DNA of 39,676 bases from Candidatus Nomurabacteria bacterium (GCA_023267435.1 JAHFNH010000006.1:1-39676), one strand, 5' to 3'; positions 25,944-35,338 are shown, counted from the stretch's first letter. Translations and numbers: made by a program. The notes: generated by a model not told the origin, from the sequence alone.

Positions 25944-26639
25944 ATGCGAAAAATTTTGGATGACATATTAAGTTATAGAGAAATGTGTGAAGCAGAAAAT
26001 CAGGAAGTTATGCAACACGGAATGAATTTTCATATGAATCATTTTTATTCTGTTGTATTAATGTCTCAAAAATCAAATGCCCCGTATTATGACAAAATTC
26101 ATAATGATGGAATAACTATAGAATATGAAGGTCATGATTTAGCAACAAATTATTCTGAAAATCCTAAAGAACAAGATCAGCCTGAAAAATTACCAAGTGG
26201 AAAATTAACACAAAATGGTTATTTCATTAAAGCAGTTAATGAATTTAAAAAAAATAAAAGTAAACCAGAGTTAGTTAAAGTTTATGAAAAAATATTACCA
26301 GGAACTTGGTCATTAAAAGGATATTTTGATTTGATTGATTATAATGTTGTTCATGATGGAAAACGTAATGTATTTAGATATATTTTAAAATTAGCTAATC
26401 GAGAAGAAAATTCTAGTACAGAAAAAGTAAAACTCGAACACACTAGATTAATTCCTTCACAGGTTAAAAGGGAAGTTTGGAAACGAGATCAAGGAAAATG
26501 TGTTTTGTGTAATGATACAAAAAACCTACATTTTGATCACGATTTACCCTTCTCAAGAGGTGGTACAAGTTTGTCGGTAAATAATGTTCGATTGCTTTGT
26601 ATGAAACATAATCTTCAAAAGTCGGATAAAATTGAATAA
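25944..26639 (+). CDS. HNH endonuclease with probable N-terminal SRA/YDG-like domain (type IV-like restriction enzyme candidate)
   Basis: C-terminal HNH 'PSQVKREVWKRDQGKCVLCNDTKNLHFDHDLPFSRGGTSLSVNNVRLLCMKHN'. N-terminal 'DGITIEYEGHDLA...DQPEKLPSGKLTQNGYFIKAVNEFK...VKVYEKILPGTWSLKGYFDLIDY' resembles SRA-HNH proteins. Confidence 0.88.
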   Translation: MRKILDDILSYREMCEAENQEVMQHGMNFHMNHFYSVVLMSQKSNAPYYDKIHNDGITIEYEGHDLATNYSENPKEQDQPEKLPSGKLTQNGYFIKAVNEFKKNKSKPELVKVYEKILPGTWSLKGYFDLIDYNVVHDGKRNVFRYILKLANREENSSTEKVKLEHTRLIPSQVKREVWKRDQGKCVLCNDTKNLHFDHDLPFSRGGTSLSVNNVRLLCMKHNLQKSDKIE

Positions 26640-26661
26640 AAAATATCTTTATAAAAAGAAA

Positions 26662-26738
26662 GAAGTAAAGAAACCAAAGAAGGCAAAGAAATAATCTTTG
26701 AAAAGCCCCCGAGCATAGCTCGGGGGCTTTTTGTTATT
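26662..26738 (+). repeat. Direct repeat copy B (77 bp), right boundary of HNH cassette
   Basis: Identical to 25793-25869; contains the last 11 codons (including stop) of the small gene plus its terminator. Confidence 0.95.
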
Positions 26739-26795
26739 ACTTGTAATTTTTGTTATAATTTAAGTATTAAAAGAATTTAATTATATGAATTAGTT

Positions 26796-27317
26796 ATGGC
26801 AACAAATTTCAGTACAAAAAGTGGTGGAAATATAAAAAGTAAAACAGAACTTAGGGGTAACGAATACGGCAAAGCAGAAAAGGGCGTGATTGTTTGCAGT
26901 GTTTGCCATAATGTTTATTTTAAAAAAGGATGGCACAAGGCTGGCAGTGAACCAATAACAGAAACCAAGCTTTCTGGTACAGGAGTTCATTTTGATTTAT
27001 GTCCTAGTTGTAAAATGAAAAAGGGTAATCTTTACGGAGGAAAAGTAACTATCAAAAATGTTCCAGCTCTAACTCGTGATGAATTATTTAATCTTGTTGC
27101 TGGTTTCGGAAGACGTGCTACAGATCGTAATCCTCAAGACAGAATTATGGATGTAAAAACTACAGGAGGGAATTTTGTGGTAACTACAAACAATGACCAA
27201 CTTGCTGCAAAACTTGGACGCAAGATACACGAGACTTTTAAAAAGACAGAAATAAAAACTTCTTTTACTTCTGAGCCTCAAGAGGTTAGTAATGTAGAAA
27301 TAGTTTTTGCTAAATAA
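26796..27317 (+). CDS. Zinc-ribbon protein, NMD3-like / 'NMD protein affecting ribosome stability' type
   Basis: 'VCSVCHNVYF..HFDLCPSCKMKKGNLYGG' and C-terminal domain 'VTTNNDQLAAKLGRKIHETFK'. Confidence 0.65.
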   Translation: MATNFSTKSGGNIKSKTELRGNEYGKAEKGVIVCSVCHNVYFKKGWHKAGSEPITETKLSGTGVHFDLCPSCKMKKGNLYGGKVTIKNVPALTRDELFNLVAGFGRRATDRNPQDRIMDVKTTGGNFVVTTNNDQLAAKLGRKIHETFKKTEIKTSFTSEPQEVSNVEIVFAK

Positions 27318-27319
27318 AT

Positions 27320-27934
27320 TTGAATCTTTTTACTAAAAAAGAAGAAGCCTTGCTCAAGAAATTAAATACACCCACCAAGGTGCAGGACTTTTTAAATAGT
27401 CTGGAATTCAATTTTGAGCGGGATGGAAAAGATACTCTAAAATCACCAATTATGACCTTACGAGCAGGGAATGCGCATTGTATCGAAGGTGCAATTTTAG
27501 GGGCGTATATTCTCTCATTACACGGTTTTAAACCTCTTATAATGCATTTAGAGACCATTAAAGACAGGGATTTTGACCATGTTGTAGTTCCTTTCCAGCA
27601 AGATGGACTTTGGGGTGCATTATCGAAAACAAACCACGCAGTATTGCGTTATCGCGAGCCAGTGTATAAAAATATCCGTGAACTTGTGATGTCGTATTTT
27701 CATGAATACTTTTTAGATAATGGTACGAAAACCTTGCGCAGATATTCTCGTCCGCTTAATTTAAATGTTTTTGAAAAAAAATGGTTTCAAGAAGATGGCG
27801 ACTTGTGGGGGATAGATGAAGAACTCGATAAGATAAAGCACTACGATATAGCACCAAAAAGTGTTTTTAAAAAAATGCGCAAAGCAGACAAAATAGAAAT
27901 AGAAGCCGGTAAGATTTCAGAATATAAAATATAA
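27320..27934 (+). CDS. Hypothetical protein, transglutaminase/cysteine-protease-like (TTG start)
   Basis: 'TLRAGNAHCIEGAILGAYILSLHGFKPLIMHL..DFDHVVVPFQQDGLWGALSKTNHAVLRYREP': Cys..His arrangement. Confidence 0.6.
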   Translation: MNLFTKKEEALLKKLNTPTKVQDFLNSLEFNFERDGKDTLKSPIMTLRAGNAHCIEGAILGAYILSLHGFKPLIMHLETIKDRDFDHVVVPFQQDGLWGALSKTNHAVLRYREPVYKNIRELVMSYFHEYFLDNGTKTLRRYSRPLNLNVFEKKWFQEDGDLWGIDEELDKIKHYDIAPKSVFKKMRKADKIEIEAGKISEYKI

Positions 27935-28039
27935 ACCACATAGGATAATCCTATGTGGTGTTGTGTACTTTTTATATAATATGGAGGGTAGTCCTTGATG
28001 TTTTATTAAAAAACATACGGAGGGGAACCCTTCGTATGT

Positions 28040-28069
28040 TTGACAAATGACTATATTTTGTGCTACTAT
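28040..28069 (+). promoter_or_regulatory. Promoter TTGACA-N18-TACTAT with ~66-nt leader
   Basis: TTGACA 28040-28045, extended -10 'tgcTACTAT' 28064-28069. Confidence 0.75.
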
Positions 28070-28141
28070 TTTTAGTAGGTAAAGAAACCGATTCCTTATA
28101 TCGGCTCAGCATGTAATTCGTAAACTTAATACTTAAGCAAA

Positions 28142-28846
28142 ATGGCAAAAGCTGCAACAAGCGGTCAGGCCCGCGCTTTTAATGCGATGACAGTGTCTCG
28201 TATTGATGAGGAAGCCTTGAAACAAATTGATGGTGAAAAACTTCAAAAAATCATCGATAAACCGGAAGAATTTATACCAAACTTTATTGCTTGGATAAAT
28301 AACGGATGTAAAATATCAAACCAAAATACTGTACAAACCTTAAAAAATCTAGCATTCATTTGTGAGATTTTAATAAGAGATTTTTCAGAATTCGTGGTTT
28401 GGGATAGATTCCAACCAAGAGCTGAAGATAAAGTTAGTATCTCACTACGCTTTGGAGGCAATTTTATAAATTGGATTCTAAACCCAATGAAAATGAAAAA
28501 AGTATCGCTTGTAAATGGTTTAAAACTGAAGAAATTTAGTTTGTTAAAATCAATGAATGATACTGAAATCCAAAATGAGTTACAAAATCCAAAACCAATA
28601 GATGTGGAAATATTTTTACCACTGATATGGGCAATGATGCTTTCACAGAAGAACGGTGAAGTAAAAGAAAATGGATTACTTAATAATGGATATGCAAATA
28701 TTTTTCATGTGAAATTGGATGACAATCGTGTTGTTGCTGTGAGCGTGTTCTGGCACACTTCCGGGTGGCGTTTGGGCGCAGATGGGTTTGACTATCTCGG
28801 TCGTTTTGAAGTTGGCGGTGCGTTCTTTACTCCCGCTACTGCGTAA
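28142..28846 (+). CDS. Hypothetical protein (234 aa)
   Basis: Long ORF with its own promoter and terminator. Confidence 0.7.
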   Translation: MAKAATSGQARAFNAMTVSRIDEEALKQIDGEKLQKIIDKPEEFIPNFIAWINNGCKISNQNTVQTLKNLAFICEILIRDFSEFVVWDRFQPRAEDKVSISLRFGGNFINWILNPMKMKKVSLVNGLKLKKFSLLKSMNDTEIQNELQNPKPIDVEIFLPLIWAMMLSQKNGEVKENGLLNNGYANIFHVKLDDNRVVAVSVFWHTSGWRLGADGFDYLGRFEVGGAFFTPATA

Positions 28847-28868
28847 ATTGTGTAGCTTAAAATTATTT

Positions 28869-28907
28869 AGACCCTTCGTATCTTTTGATACTTTGGGTCT
28901 TTTTTTA
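28869..28907 (+). terminator. Rho-independent terminator
   Basis: agaccc-ttcgtatcttttgatacttt-gggtct + T7. Confidence 0.85.
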
Positions 28908-28926
28908 TGTTAAAATAAAACTATAA

Positions 28927-29541
28927 ATGAACAAGCCATCTAAAGGAATAATAATTGCACAGATCTTTTTAATCTTTATATTGCCCGTGGCACTGCTTTA
29001 TTTTAAGATTTTATCTTATGACTGGAGGATGGTTTTGTTGTTGATTGACTCTTTAGTTATTTATGGAATCATTCGGCATGAAAATTGGACTTATGAAGAT
29101 CTGGGTTTGCATCATCACAATATTAAAAAGGCTTTGCCGTTTTACGCATTCTTCACTGTTTTAGGTCTTATTGCTCTTTTTGTGATTGATCATAGGGTGA
29201 ATATGCCGGATGTTGAAACAAGGATTTTTTTTATAAAAACTTTCGCTTTTTTCATACCGATTTCTTTCTTTCAAGAATTTGCTTTCAGAGCTTTTCTCAT
29301 ACCCAGGCTGAGAGAAATTTCTAAAAATAATTATATAATAATTTTTTCAAATGCAGTTTTATTTACTCTCATTCATATAATATATCCTTATCTGGGAATC
29401 AGCTTGCCGATCGCTTTCGTGTCCGGTATTTTCTTCGCTTGGCTTTATGTAAAGTATCCAAATTTATTACTCATATCAATATCGCACATGATTTTAAATG
29501 TAACTGCGTTACTGCTCGGCTTCTTTTATATAGCTAATTGA
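28927..29541 (+). CDS. CPBP family intramembrane metalloprotease
   Basis: 'FFQEFAFRAFLIPRLRE', 'NAVLFTLIHIIYPYLG', 'ISISHMILNVTALLLGF'. Confidence 0.82.
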   Translation: MNKPSKGIIIAQIFLIFILPVALLYFKILSYDWRMVLLLIDSLVIYGIIRHENWTYEDLGLHHHNIKKALPFYAFFTVLGLIALFVIDHRVNMPDVETRIFFIKTFAFFIPISFFQEFAFRAFLIPRLREISKNNYIIIFSNAVLFTLIHIIYPYLGISLPIAFVSGIFFAWLYVKYPNLLLISISHMILNVTALLLGFFYIAN

Positions 29542-29617
29542 AAATAGTAGGAACCTGCTATAATATTAGTATTACTAATTAATTTTCCTGCCCAGCAGGA
29601 TTTAAAATTTAAAAATT

Positions 29618-30004
29618 ATGATTTATTTATTTGTTTTAGGACGCATTTTGTTTGGAGGTTTTTTCTTAATGAGCGGATATAGTCATATGAAGAATATGAA
29701 AATGATGTCAGGCTATGCAGGCTCGAAAGGAGTGCCAATGCCTACCGCAGCAATATTTGTTACCGGACTGCTACTTCTTTTAGGCGGAGCGGGAGTGATT
29801 TTAGGGGTTTATGTTAAATTTGCTCTTCTTTGTCTTGCACTTTTCTTAATTAGTGTAACATTTAAAATGCATGATTATTGGAATGTTCAGGATCCAATGC
29901 AGAAAATGACTCAAGAGTTAAATTTCAAGAAAAATTTAGCACTTCTTGGAGCGGTATTTATGGCCTTAATGATTCCATTACCTTGGGCTGTAACATTGTT
30001 TTAG
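29618..30004 (+). CDS. DoxX family protein
   Basis: 'LGRILFGGFFLMSGYSHMKNMKMMSGYAGSKGVPMPTAAIFVTGLLLLLGGAGVILGVY'. Confidence 0.88.
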   Translation: MIYLFVLGRILFGGFFLMSGYSHMKNMKMMSGYAGSKGVPMPTAAIFVTGLLLLLGGAGVILGVYVKFALLCLALFLISVTFKMHDYWNVQDPMQKMTQELNFKKNLALLGAVFMALMIPLPWAVTLF

Positions 30005-30013
30005 TCTCTTTAA

Positions 30014-30050
30014 AATAAAAACACGAAAGCAAAGCTTTCGTGTTTTTATT
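30014..30050. terminator. Bidirectional terminator between convergent genes
   Basis: aaaaacacgaaagc-aaa-gctttcgtgttttt. Confidence 0.85.
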
Positions 30051-31200
30051 TTACGTCTTTTAGTCGAAGTGTTATTAAAAATCCGCAAAACATAACAGCA
30101 CCTAAAATAAAAAATAAATATTCAAAAGATGGTATTAAAAAAAGAATCGGCACGGCTAGAAGGGGAGCTATGATATAAGAAAGAGGATAGGTATTTCTAA
30201 AAAAACTGATAGCATCTGCTCTTTCAGAGTTCACAACTTTAAAGAAATAACTTTCAGACATAACTTCTATTATGGCAGCTCCGACACGAGTGCCAAAAAG
30301 GATTATTGCCCAAAGTATTAAGTCTGCTCCTTTTATGAAAGGAATCATTAAGGCGAAAAATGCAGTTATTAGAAATCCGGACAAGAGCATTTTTTTCTCG
30401 CCGATTTTATCCGACAATTTACCGAGAGGGAATTCTAAAATAACGAAAGGTAATAACATGATAGTGAAAATTAAACCTATTTTATCCCAAGTGAAGCCTA
30501 TATGTTCGTGCAAAAAGATCGGGGTGTAAATAACCATCCAAGCGAAGAAAAACTTCAATATAAAATTTATAAAATATATTCTAGAAATATTTTTATCTTG
30601 GCGGAAAAATGACAGAGTTTTTAATACAGGAACTTTTTTATATACAGGATCCTTGAAATCTTTCAAGAACATAATAAATATTCCTGCTACTAACGCCATA
30701 AACACTGCGGCAAAAACATATATTCCTTTGTAAGAACTTTTATCTATGATGGTACCAGAAACCATTTGGGCGACAACCCAAGCTGAATTTGCGACGACTA
30801 AAAAAAGCCCGCGAAGCTTGCCAATATTTTTATCTTTAGAAAATTCTTCAACAAAAATATCTAAAGTTGCAATAATGAAATTACCTGAAGCGAAGTAGGC
30901 GATAAATGCCAAAATAACTGGAATTTTCTGGTTGAGAACACTAAGCGCAAGAAGTGATACTAGGCAGATTAAACTGAATATCAGAGTGGCATAGCGGTTG
31001 CCGGTACGTCGAAGAAGCCTGGGCATTTCCAGGAGGCCGATTATTGTCACAATAGAAGCTAGAACATAAACTAGTCCGACATAATTTTCACTGACATAAG
31101 ACTGCAAGAAGCTCGAATTGACGTATGAAGTCAAAGCCAAGTGGATGGAAAATAAGAACCCAGCTAGATATACTATTTTTCTGTCATTTTTAAGGGTCAT
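30046..31200 (-). CDS. MFS transporter
   Basis: 12-TM-like; 'FPLGKLSDKIGEKKMLLSGF' loop motif. Confidence 0.85.
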   Translation of the reverse strand: MTLKNDRKIVYLAGFLFSIHLALTSYVNSSFLQSYVSENYVGLVYVLASIVTIIGLLEMPRLLRRTGNRYATLIFSLICLVSLLALSVLNQKIPVILAFIAYFASGNFIIATLDIFVEEFSKDKNIGKLRGLFLVVANSAWVVAQMVSGTIIDKSSYKGIYVFAAVFMALVAGIFIMFLKDFKDPVYKKVPVLKTLSFFRQDKNISRIYFINFILKFFFAWMVIYTPIFLHEHIGFTWDKIGLIFTIMLLPFVILEFPLGKLSDKIGEKKMLLSGFLITAFFALMIPFIKGADLILWAIILFGTRVGAAIIEVMSESYFFKVVNSERADAISFFRNTYPLSYIIAPLLAVPILFLIPSFEYLFFILGAVMFCGFLITLRLKDVK

Positions 31201-31212
31201 TTTTGAGTAATT

Positions 31213-33153
31213 TTAGACACTTAAAACAACTGGAATAACGAGAGGGCGCTTGGCTGTTTTTTGGTAAAGGAATTTTGAGACAGTTTCTCCGACATTGTTC
31301 TTAATGTAGTCAAAATCAACCGGATTCATATTAGCCGTAGAATCTTCTACGCTTTTTTTAATAATTATTCTGACTTGGCGCAAGAGCTCTTGGTTTTCTT
31401 TAAGATAAACGAATCCGCGAGAGATCAAATCAGGAGATTTTTTTAGCTTGCCGGTATTTTGGTCAACTAGTGCAATGATAACAAACATACCATCTTGAGC
31501 TAGCATTTGGCGGTCACGAATAACGACATCTTGCACATTACCGATAGCGAATCCTTCCACCATCATAGGTGCTGATGGAGCTTTTTCTTTTAAGACTACT
31601 ATTTTTTTTCCTTCATTTTGAATTTCAATGATTGAGCCGTTGTCTGGAACAATAATATTTTCTCCCGACATTCCCAAAGACATTGCAAGTTCTTTGTGTA
31701 ATACAAGCATGTAATGGTTTCCGTGAATTGGAATAAAGAATTTAGGATGAGTTTTTCGGTGCAACCATTTTATGTCTTCTTGGTTTCCATGACCTGTCGC
31801 ATGAATATATTCTTCACTTGTACGATAGCTGATTATTTTTACTCCTTGGCGGGAAAGATTATCTTTTAATCCTTGCACAGCCATTTCATTGCCGGGAACA
31901 ATAGATGCTGAAAGAATAATAGTATCTCCTTTTTGGAGACTAAATTTTGTATGTGTCTTGTTTGCGGCACGATTGAGTGCGGCGAATTCTTCTCCTTGAG
32001 CTCCAGTCATCAGTACTAAGATTTTATTGGGAGGATAATTATTGGCTTCTTCAACAGGAATAATCGTGCCTTTTTTTGGTTTAAAAATTCCAGCTTGTTC
32101 GCAGACTTCTAAGTTTGTTTTCATAGAGCGTCCTTCAAGAATAACTTTTTTCCCCAATGATTCAGCAATTTCAACAATTCTTACCAAGCGAGTGATGTGC
32201 GAAGCGAAAGCTGCGATGATGATTCTACCGCTTATTTTTTTTATTAAATTTTCCATTCCTTCATGCACTTTCACTTCTGCTAAAGCAAATCCTTCGTTTT
32301 CCACATTGGTAGAGTCAGTCATAAGGAGCAGAACATTTTCTTTATCAAAAAATGCATATTCTTTTTCTTCTTCTGCGCTTACTACGCCATCAATTTGGTC
32401 AAGTTTATAGTCACCCGGATTTATAATATCTCCGTACGGAGTTTCTATGACGACTCCGATAGAGTCGGGCACTGTATGAGTCACACCGAAAAATCTTATG
32501 CGAATTTTACCTGCATAAACTACGCTATCTTTTTCAATAATATTAACATTGAGAGGAGGTAGGTGAGTGAATTCAGCTTGACGCTTTTGCATCAATAGGA
32601 TTGTTAGGTTTCTGGAATAAACTGGTGGATTGCCTATACGTGACATCACAATAGGAACACCCCCGATATGGTCTAAGTGTCCATGAGTTATTATGACTGC
32701 GCGAATTTTTTCTTTTCTTTCTTCAAGATAAGTGGTATTTGGAATAATATAATCTATACCCGGAGTGTCTTCAGTCTTGAATTGCATACCAGCATCGATA
32801 ATGATGATATCATCTCCGATTTCAATGGCGGTCATATTTTTTCCAACTTCTTCAACTCCACCTAAAGGTATAATACGAATATTACCATTTTCAAGTTTAG
32901 GAATTTTTTCACCAGAGCTTCTTGAAGCTATTGATTTTCCATGACTAAGAACCGGAGTTGGTGTGTGTCGTTTTTTACCAAATTTAGAAAATTGAAAGGT
33001 AGAATTTTTAGGCTGGAATTTTTTATGCGGATTGTTCTGCGCAGGATGGTGCGGTGTTTTGTGTTCTATTTTATGTTCGACTTTGTGTTGTTCTTGTTTT
33101 TTATCTTCAATACTGACTGAGCTGAAAGATAGTCTTGTTTTTTTTCTTATCAT
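31213..33153 (-). CDS. rnj: Ribonuclease J
   Basis: 'IRIIPLGGVEEVGKNMTAIEIGDDIIIIDAGMQF', 'ITHGHLDHIGGVPIV', 'GHGNQEDIKWLHRKTHPKFFIPIHGNHYML', with basic low-complexity N-terminal extension. Confidence 0.94.
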   Translation of the reverse strand: MIRKKTRLSFSSVSIEDKKQEQHKVEHKIEHKTPHHPAQNNPHKKFQPKNSTFQFSKFGKKRHTPTPVLSHGKSIASRSSGEKIPKLENGNIRIIPLGGVEEVGKNMTAIEIGDDIIIIDAGMQFKTEDTPGIDYIIPNTTYLEERKEKIRAVIITHGHLDHIGGVPIVMSRIGNPPVYSRNLTILLMQKRQAEFTHLPPLNVNIIEKDSVVYAGKIRIRFFGVTHTVPDSIGVVIETPYGDIINPGDYKLDQIDGVVSAEEEKEYAFFDKENVLLLMTDSTNVENEGFALAEVKVHEGMENLIKKISGRIIIAAFASHITRLVRIVEIAESLGKKVILEGRSMKTNLEVCEQAGIFKPKKGTIIPVEEANNYPPNKILVLMTGAQGEEFAALNRAANKTHTKFSLQKGDTIILSASIVPGNEMAVQGLKDNLSRQGVKIISYRTSEEYIHATGHGNQEDIKWLHRKTHPKFFIPIHGNHYMLVLHKELAMSLGMSGENIIVPDNGSIIEIQNEGKKIVVLKEKAPSAPMMVEGFAIGNVQDVVIRDRQMLAQDGMFVIIALVDQNTGKLKKSPDLISRGFVYLKENQELLRQVRIIIKKSVEDSTANMNPVDFDYIKNNVGETVSKFLYQKTAKRPLVIPVVLSV

Positions 33154-33214
33154 TTTTTATTTTTACTTACTTTTAATTAGCTTATAATATTTTTAGATTA
33201 GCCGATGAGGCTGA

Positions 33215-34978
33215 TTATTTTGAAAATATTTTCCAAACGTTGTCTTTTTCTGTATACCACAAATATGAATTCAAGAAACGATCAGAAGGGGAGATGATGT
33301 GATCTATCGAAATACCTTCTAGATTGTTTGAAACGACGTATATAAAATCTGGACTGTAGATAAATACTGCCGGCATATCTTTTTTTATTTCATCTTCAAA
33401 AGCCGCATATTTTTTAACGCGATTTTTTTCATCAAGCGTTATTAGTGCATCTTCTAAAAGTTTGTCTACTTTAGTGTTGGTATACATTGCCACATTAAGT
33501 CCTGGATCTTTTCTTTGAGAAGAATGCCAGAAAGCAAAAAGATCTGATTCGTGGTTTATAATCTGCCCGAAAAGAAGCGAATCATATTTGCGCGGACGGA
33601 TGACTGTCTGATTTAGATTTCCTATTTCAAAAGTTTTTACGTCAACTTTTATACCGATACTTTCCAAATCTGTTTTTATTAGATCAGCAGTTTTAACAAG
33701 CTCCGGCGCATTACCAGTGGAGATTGAAAATTCTAAACTAGCTTTTGCTTTTGTGGTCTTACCTTTTTTCTTGGCAGTGGTTGTCTTTTCTAAGAATCCG
33801 TCTGCGCCTTTTGTCCAGCCGTCTTTTGCTAATATGCTTTGTGCTTTTTGTAGATTATCTTCGTGTGAAGTTTTATCTTCTACACTTAGTTTTTGATAGG
33901 CAATCATGTTTGGTGGAATAGGGTCGTTTATGACTACTCCATAACCCTTCAAAACTTCTGTGACGATCTTGTCTTTATCTATTGCTTGATTGATAGCTTC
34001 GATGACGTGTTTATCAGTGAATATTTGCGCTTGGTTCTGGTTGAAGAACAATCCAAATACGCGTGGCAAGACAGAGGATTCTATGCGATATCCTTTTTCT
34101 TTCAACATCTCTGCGTTTTCCGGAGTTATGGAACTCACTTGATTTACTTCTCCATTTTGCAGTGCTGATATAAGATCGTTTTCATTTGGATAAAATCTTA
34201 ATGTTATATTTTTAATATAAGGTTTGCCCAATATGAATTTTTTAAATAATGAAAGATTGTAATAATCGATTATTCCAGATGATTGCTTGCTGACATCAGA
34301 TACTTGGTAAGGCCCCGATCCGATTGGATTTATATTTGCGTCGTTCAATTCGACAGGGGAATCTTTCCACACATGTTCAGGCATGATACCGAGAGTCATA
34401 TTTTCCAAAAATGATGCATACTGCCTCTTTAAAGTGAACTTAATTGTTTTTGCATCTACTATTTCTACAGAGACGCCATCCCAATTTCCTTTAATCGGAC
34501 TTTTAATAAGAGGATCTTTAGCTTCGTTGATAGTGAATAAAATATCTTCAGCTGTGACGGGCTTTCCATCGTGGAAATATATTTTATTTTTCAAAGTGAA
34601 AGTGTAAGTGAGCCCGTCTTTTGAAACATCATAGCTTTCCGCTAAATCTGGAATGAGCGTGCCGTCAGGGTTTTTTCTCATAAGGCCGGAATAAATGAGC
34701 GATACTAGATCACGGTCAGCGTCGGATAATGCCAATAGTGGATTTACGAAACGGGGAGTACCCACGATACCTTCGGAGATAGCTCCGCCTTGCATTGGCA
34801 CTTCTGTCATGAATGATTTATTTATTTTTTCTAATATTACTACTGTGCTGACAAAAAGAACAATTGTCAGACCAAGAAAAATAAACCATTCTTTTTTTGA
34901 AAAGTAGGAAAAGGTAGACCTTATTTCGTGTTTTTTAGGCAATTTAAAATTGCGTATGCGGCTATAGAAATTTTCCAT
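33215..34978 (-). CDS. ABC transporter substrate-binding protein, SBP_bac_5 family
   Basis: 'EGIVGTPRFVNPLLALSDADRDLVSLIYSGLMRKNPDGTLIPDLAESYDVSKDGLTYTFTLKNKIYFHDGKPVTAEDILFTI'. Confidence 0.92.
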   Translation of the reverse strand: MENFYSRIRNFKLPKKHEIRSTFSYFSKKEWFIFLGLTIVLFVSTVVILEKINKSFMTEVPMQGGAISEGIVGTPRFVNPLLALSDADRDLVSLIYSGLMRKNPDGTLIPDLAESYDVSKDGLTYTFTLKNKIYFHDGKPVTAEDILFTINEAKDPLIKSPIKGNWDGVSVEIVDAKTIKFTLKRQYASFLENMTLGIMPEHVWKDSPVELNDANINPIGSGPYQVSDVSKQSSGIIDYYNLSLFKKFILGKPYIKNITLRFYPNENDLISALQNGEVNQVSSITPENAEMLKEKGYRIESSVLPRVFGLFFNQNQAQIFTDKHVIEAINQAIDKDKIVTEVLKGYGVVINDPIPPNMIAYQKLSVEDKTSHEDNLQKAQSILAKDGWTKGADGFLEKTTTAKKKGKTTKAKASLEFSISTGNAPELVKTADLIKTDLESIGIKVDVKTFEIGNLNQTVIRPRKYDSLLFGQIINHESDLFAFWHSSQRKDPGLNVAMYTNTKVDKLLEDALITLDEKNRVKKYAAFEDEIKKDMPAVFIYSPDFIYVVSNNLEGISIDHIISPSDRFLNSYLWYTEKDNVWKIFSK

Positions 34979-35016
34979 ATGTTATGTATGAATGAAAACG
35001 ATGCCCGTTGGCAGTT

Positions 35017-35262
35017 TTAGTAGTTGTTAGCTTTTATTATTATAGCTAGGAATGCAGACAACGCAAATAATATTCCAGAAACTATTGAAAGAATAAAAAG
35101 GAATTTTTCAAAACCTCGGCGAGTATGGTGGAAAGATCCGCCATCGCCCCCGCCCAAAGCGCCACCTACGCCTGCGCTGGATTGCTGGAATAAGATAGCT
35201 AATATGAGAACTATTGAAAGTATTACCTGCGCGTACGGCAGTATTTTGGCTACTAAATGCAT
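35017..35262 (-). CDS. secG: Preprotein translocase subunit SecG
   Basis: 'VILSIVLILAILFQQSSAGVGGALGGGDGGSFHHTRRGFEKFLFILSIV'. Confidence 0.92.
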   Translation of the reverse strand: MHLVAKILPYAQVILSIVLILAILFQQSSAGVGGALGGGDGGSFHHTRRGFEKFLFILSIVSGILFALSAFLAIIIKANNY

Positions 35263-35338
35263 GAGGCTATTATTGCATATATGAGGTTTAAATGCAAATA
35301 TCCTGCATTTTTAAGGGTAGAATTCCTAGGATAGGAGC

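Noticed and set aside
25793-26738. Interpreting the 77-bp repeats as IS target-site duplication
   Set aside because: Far too long for a TSD, no terminal inverted repeats and no transposase; 3'-end regeneration fits better.
29586-29600. tcctgc-cca-gcagga hairpin before the DoxX gene as a riboswitch
   Set aside because: A single 6-bp hairpin is insufficient evidence.
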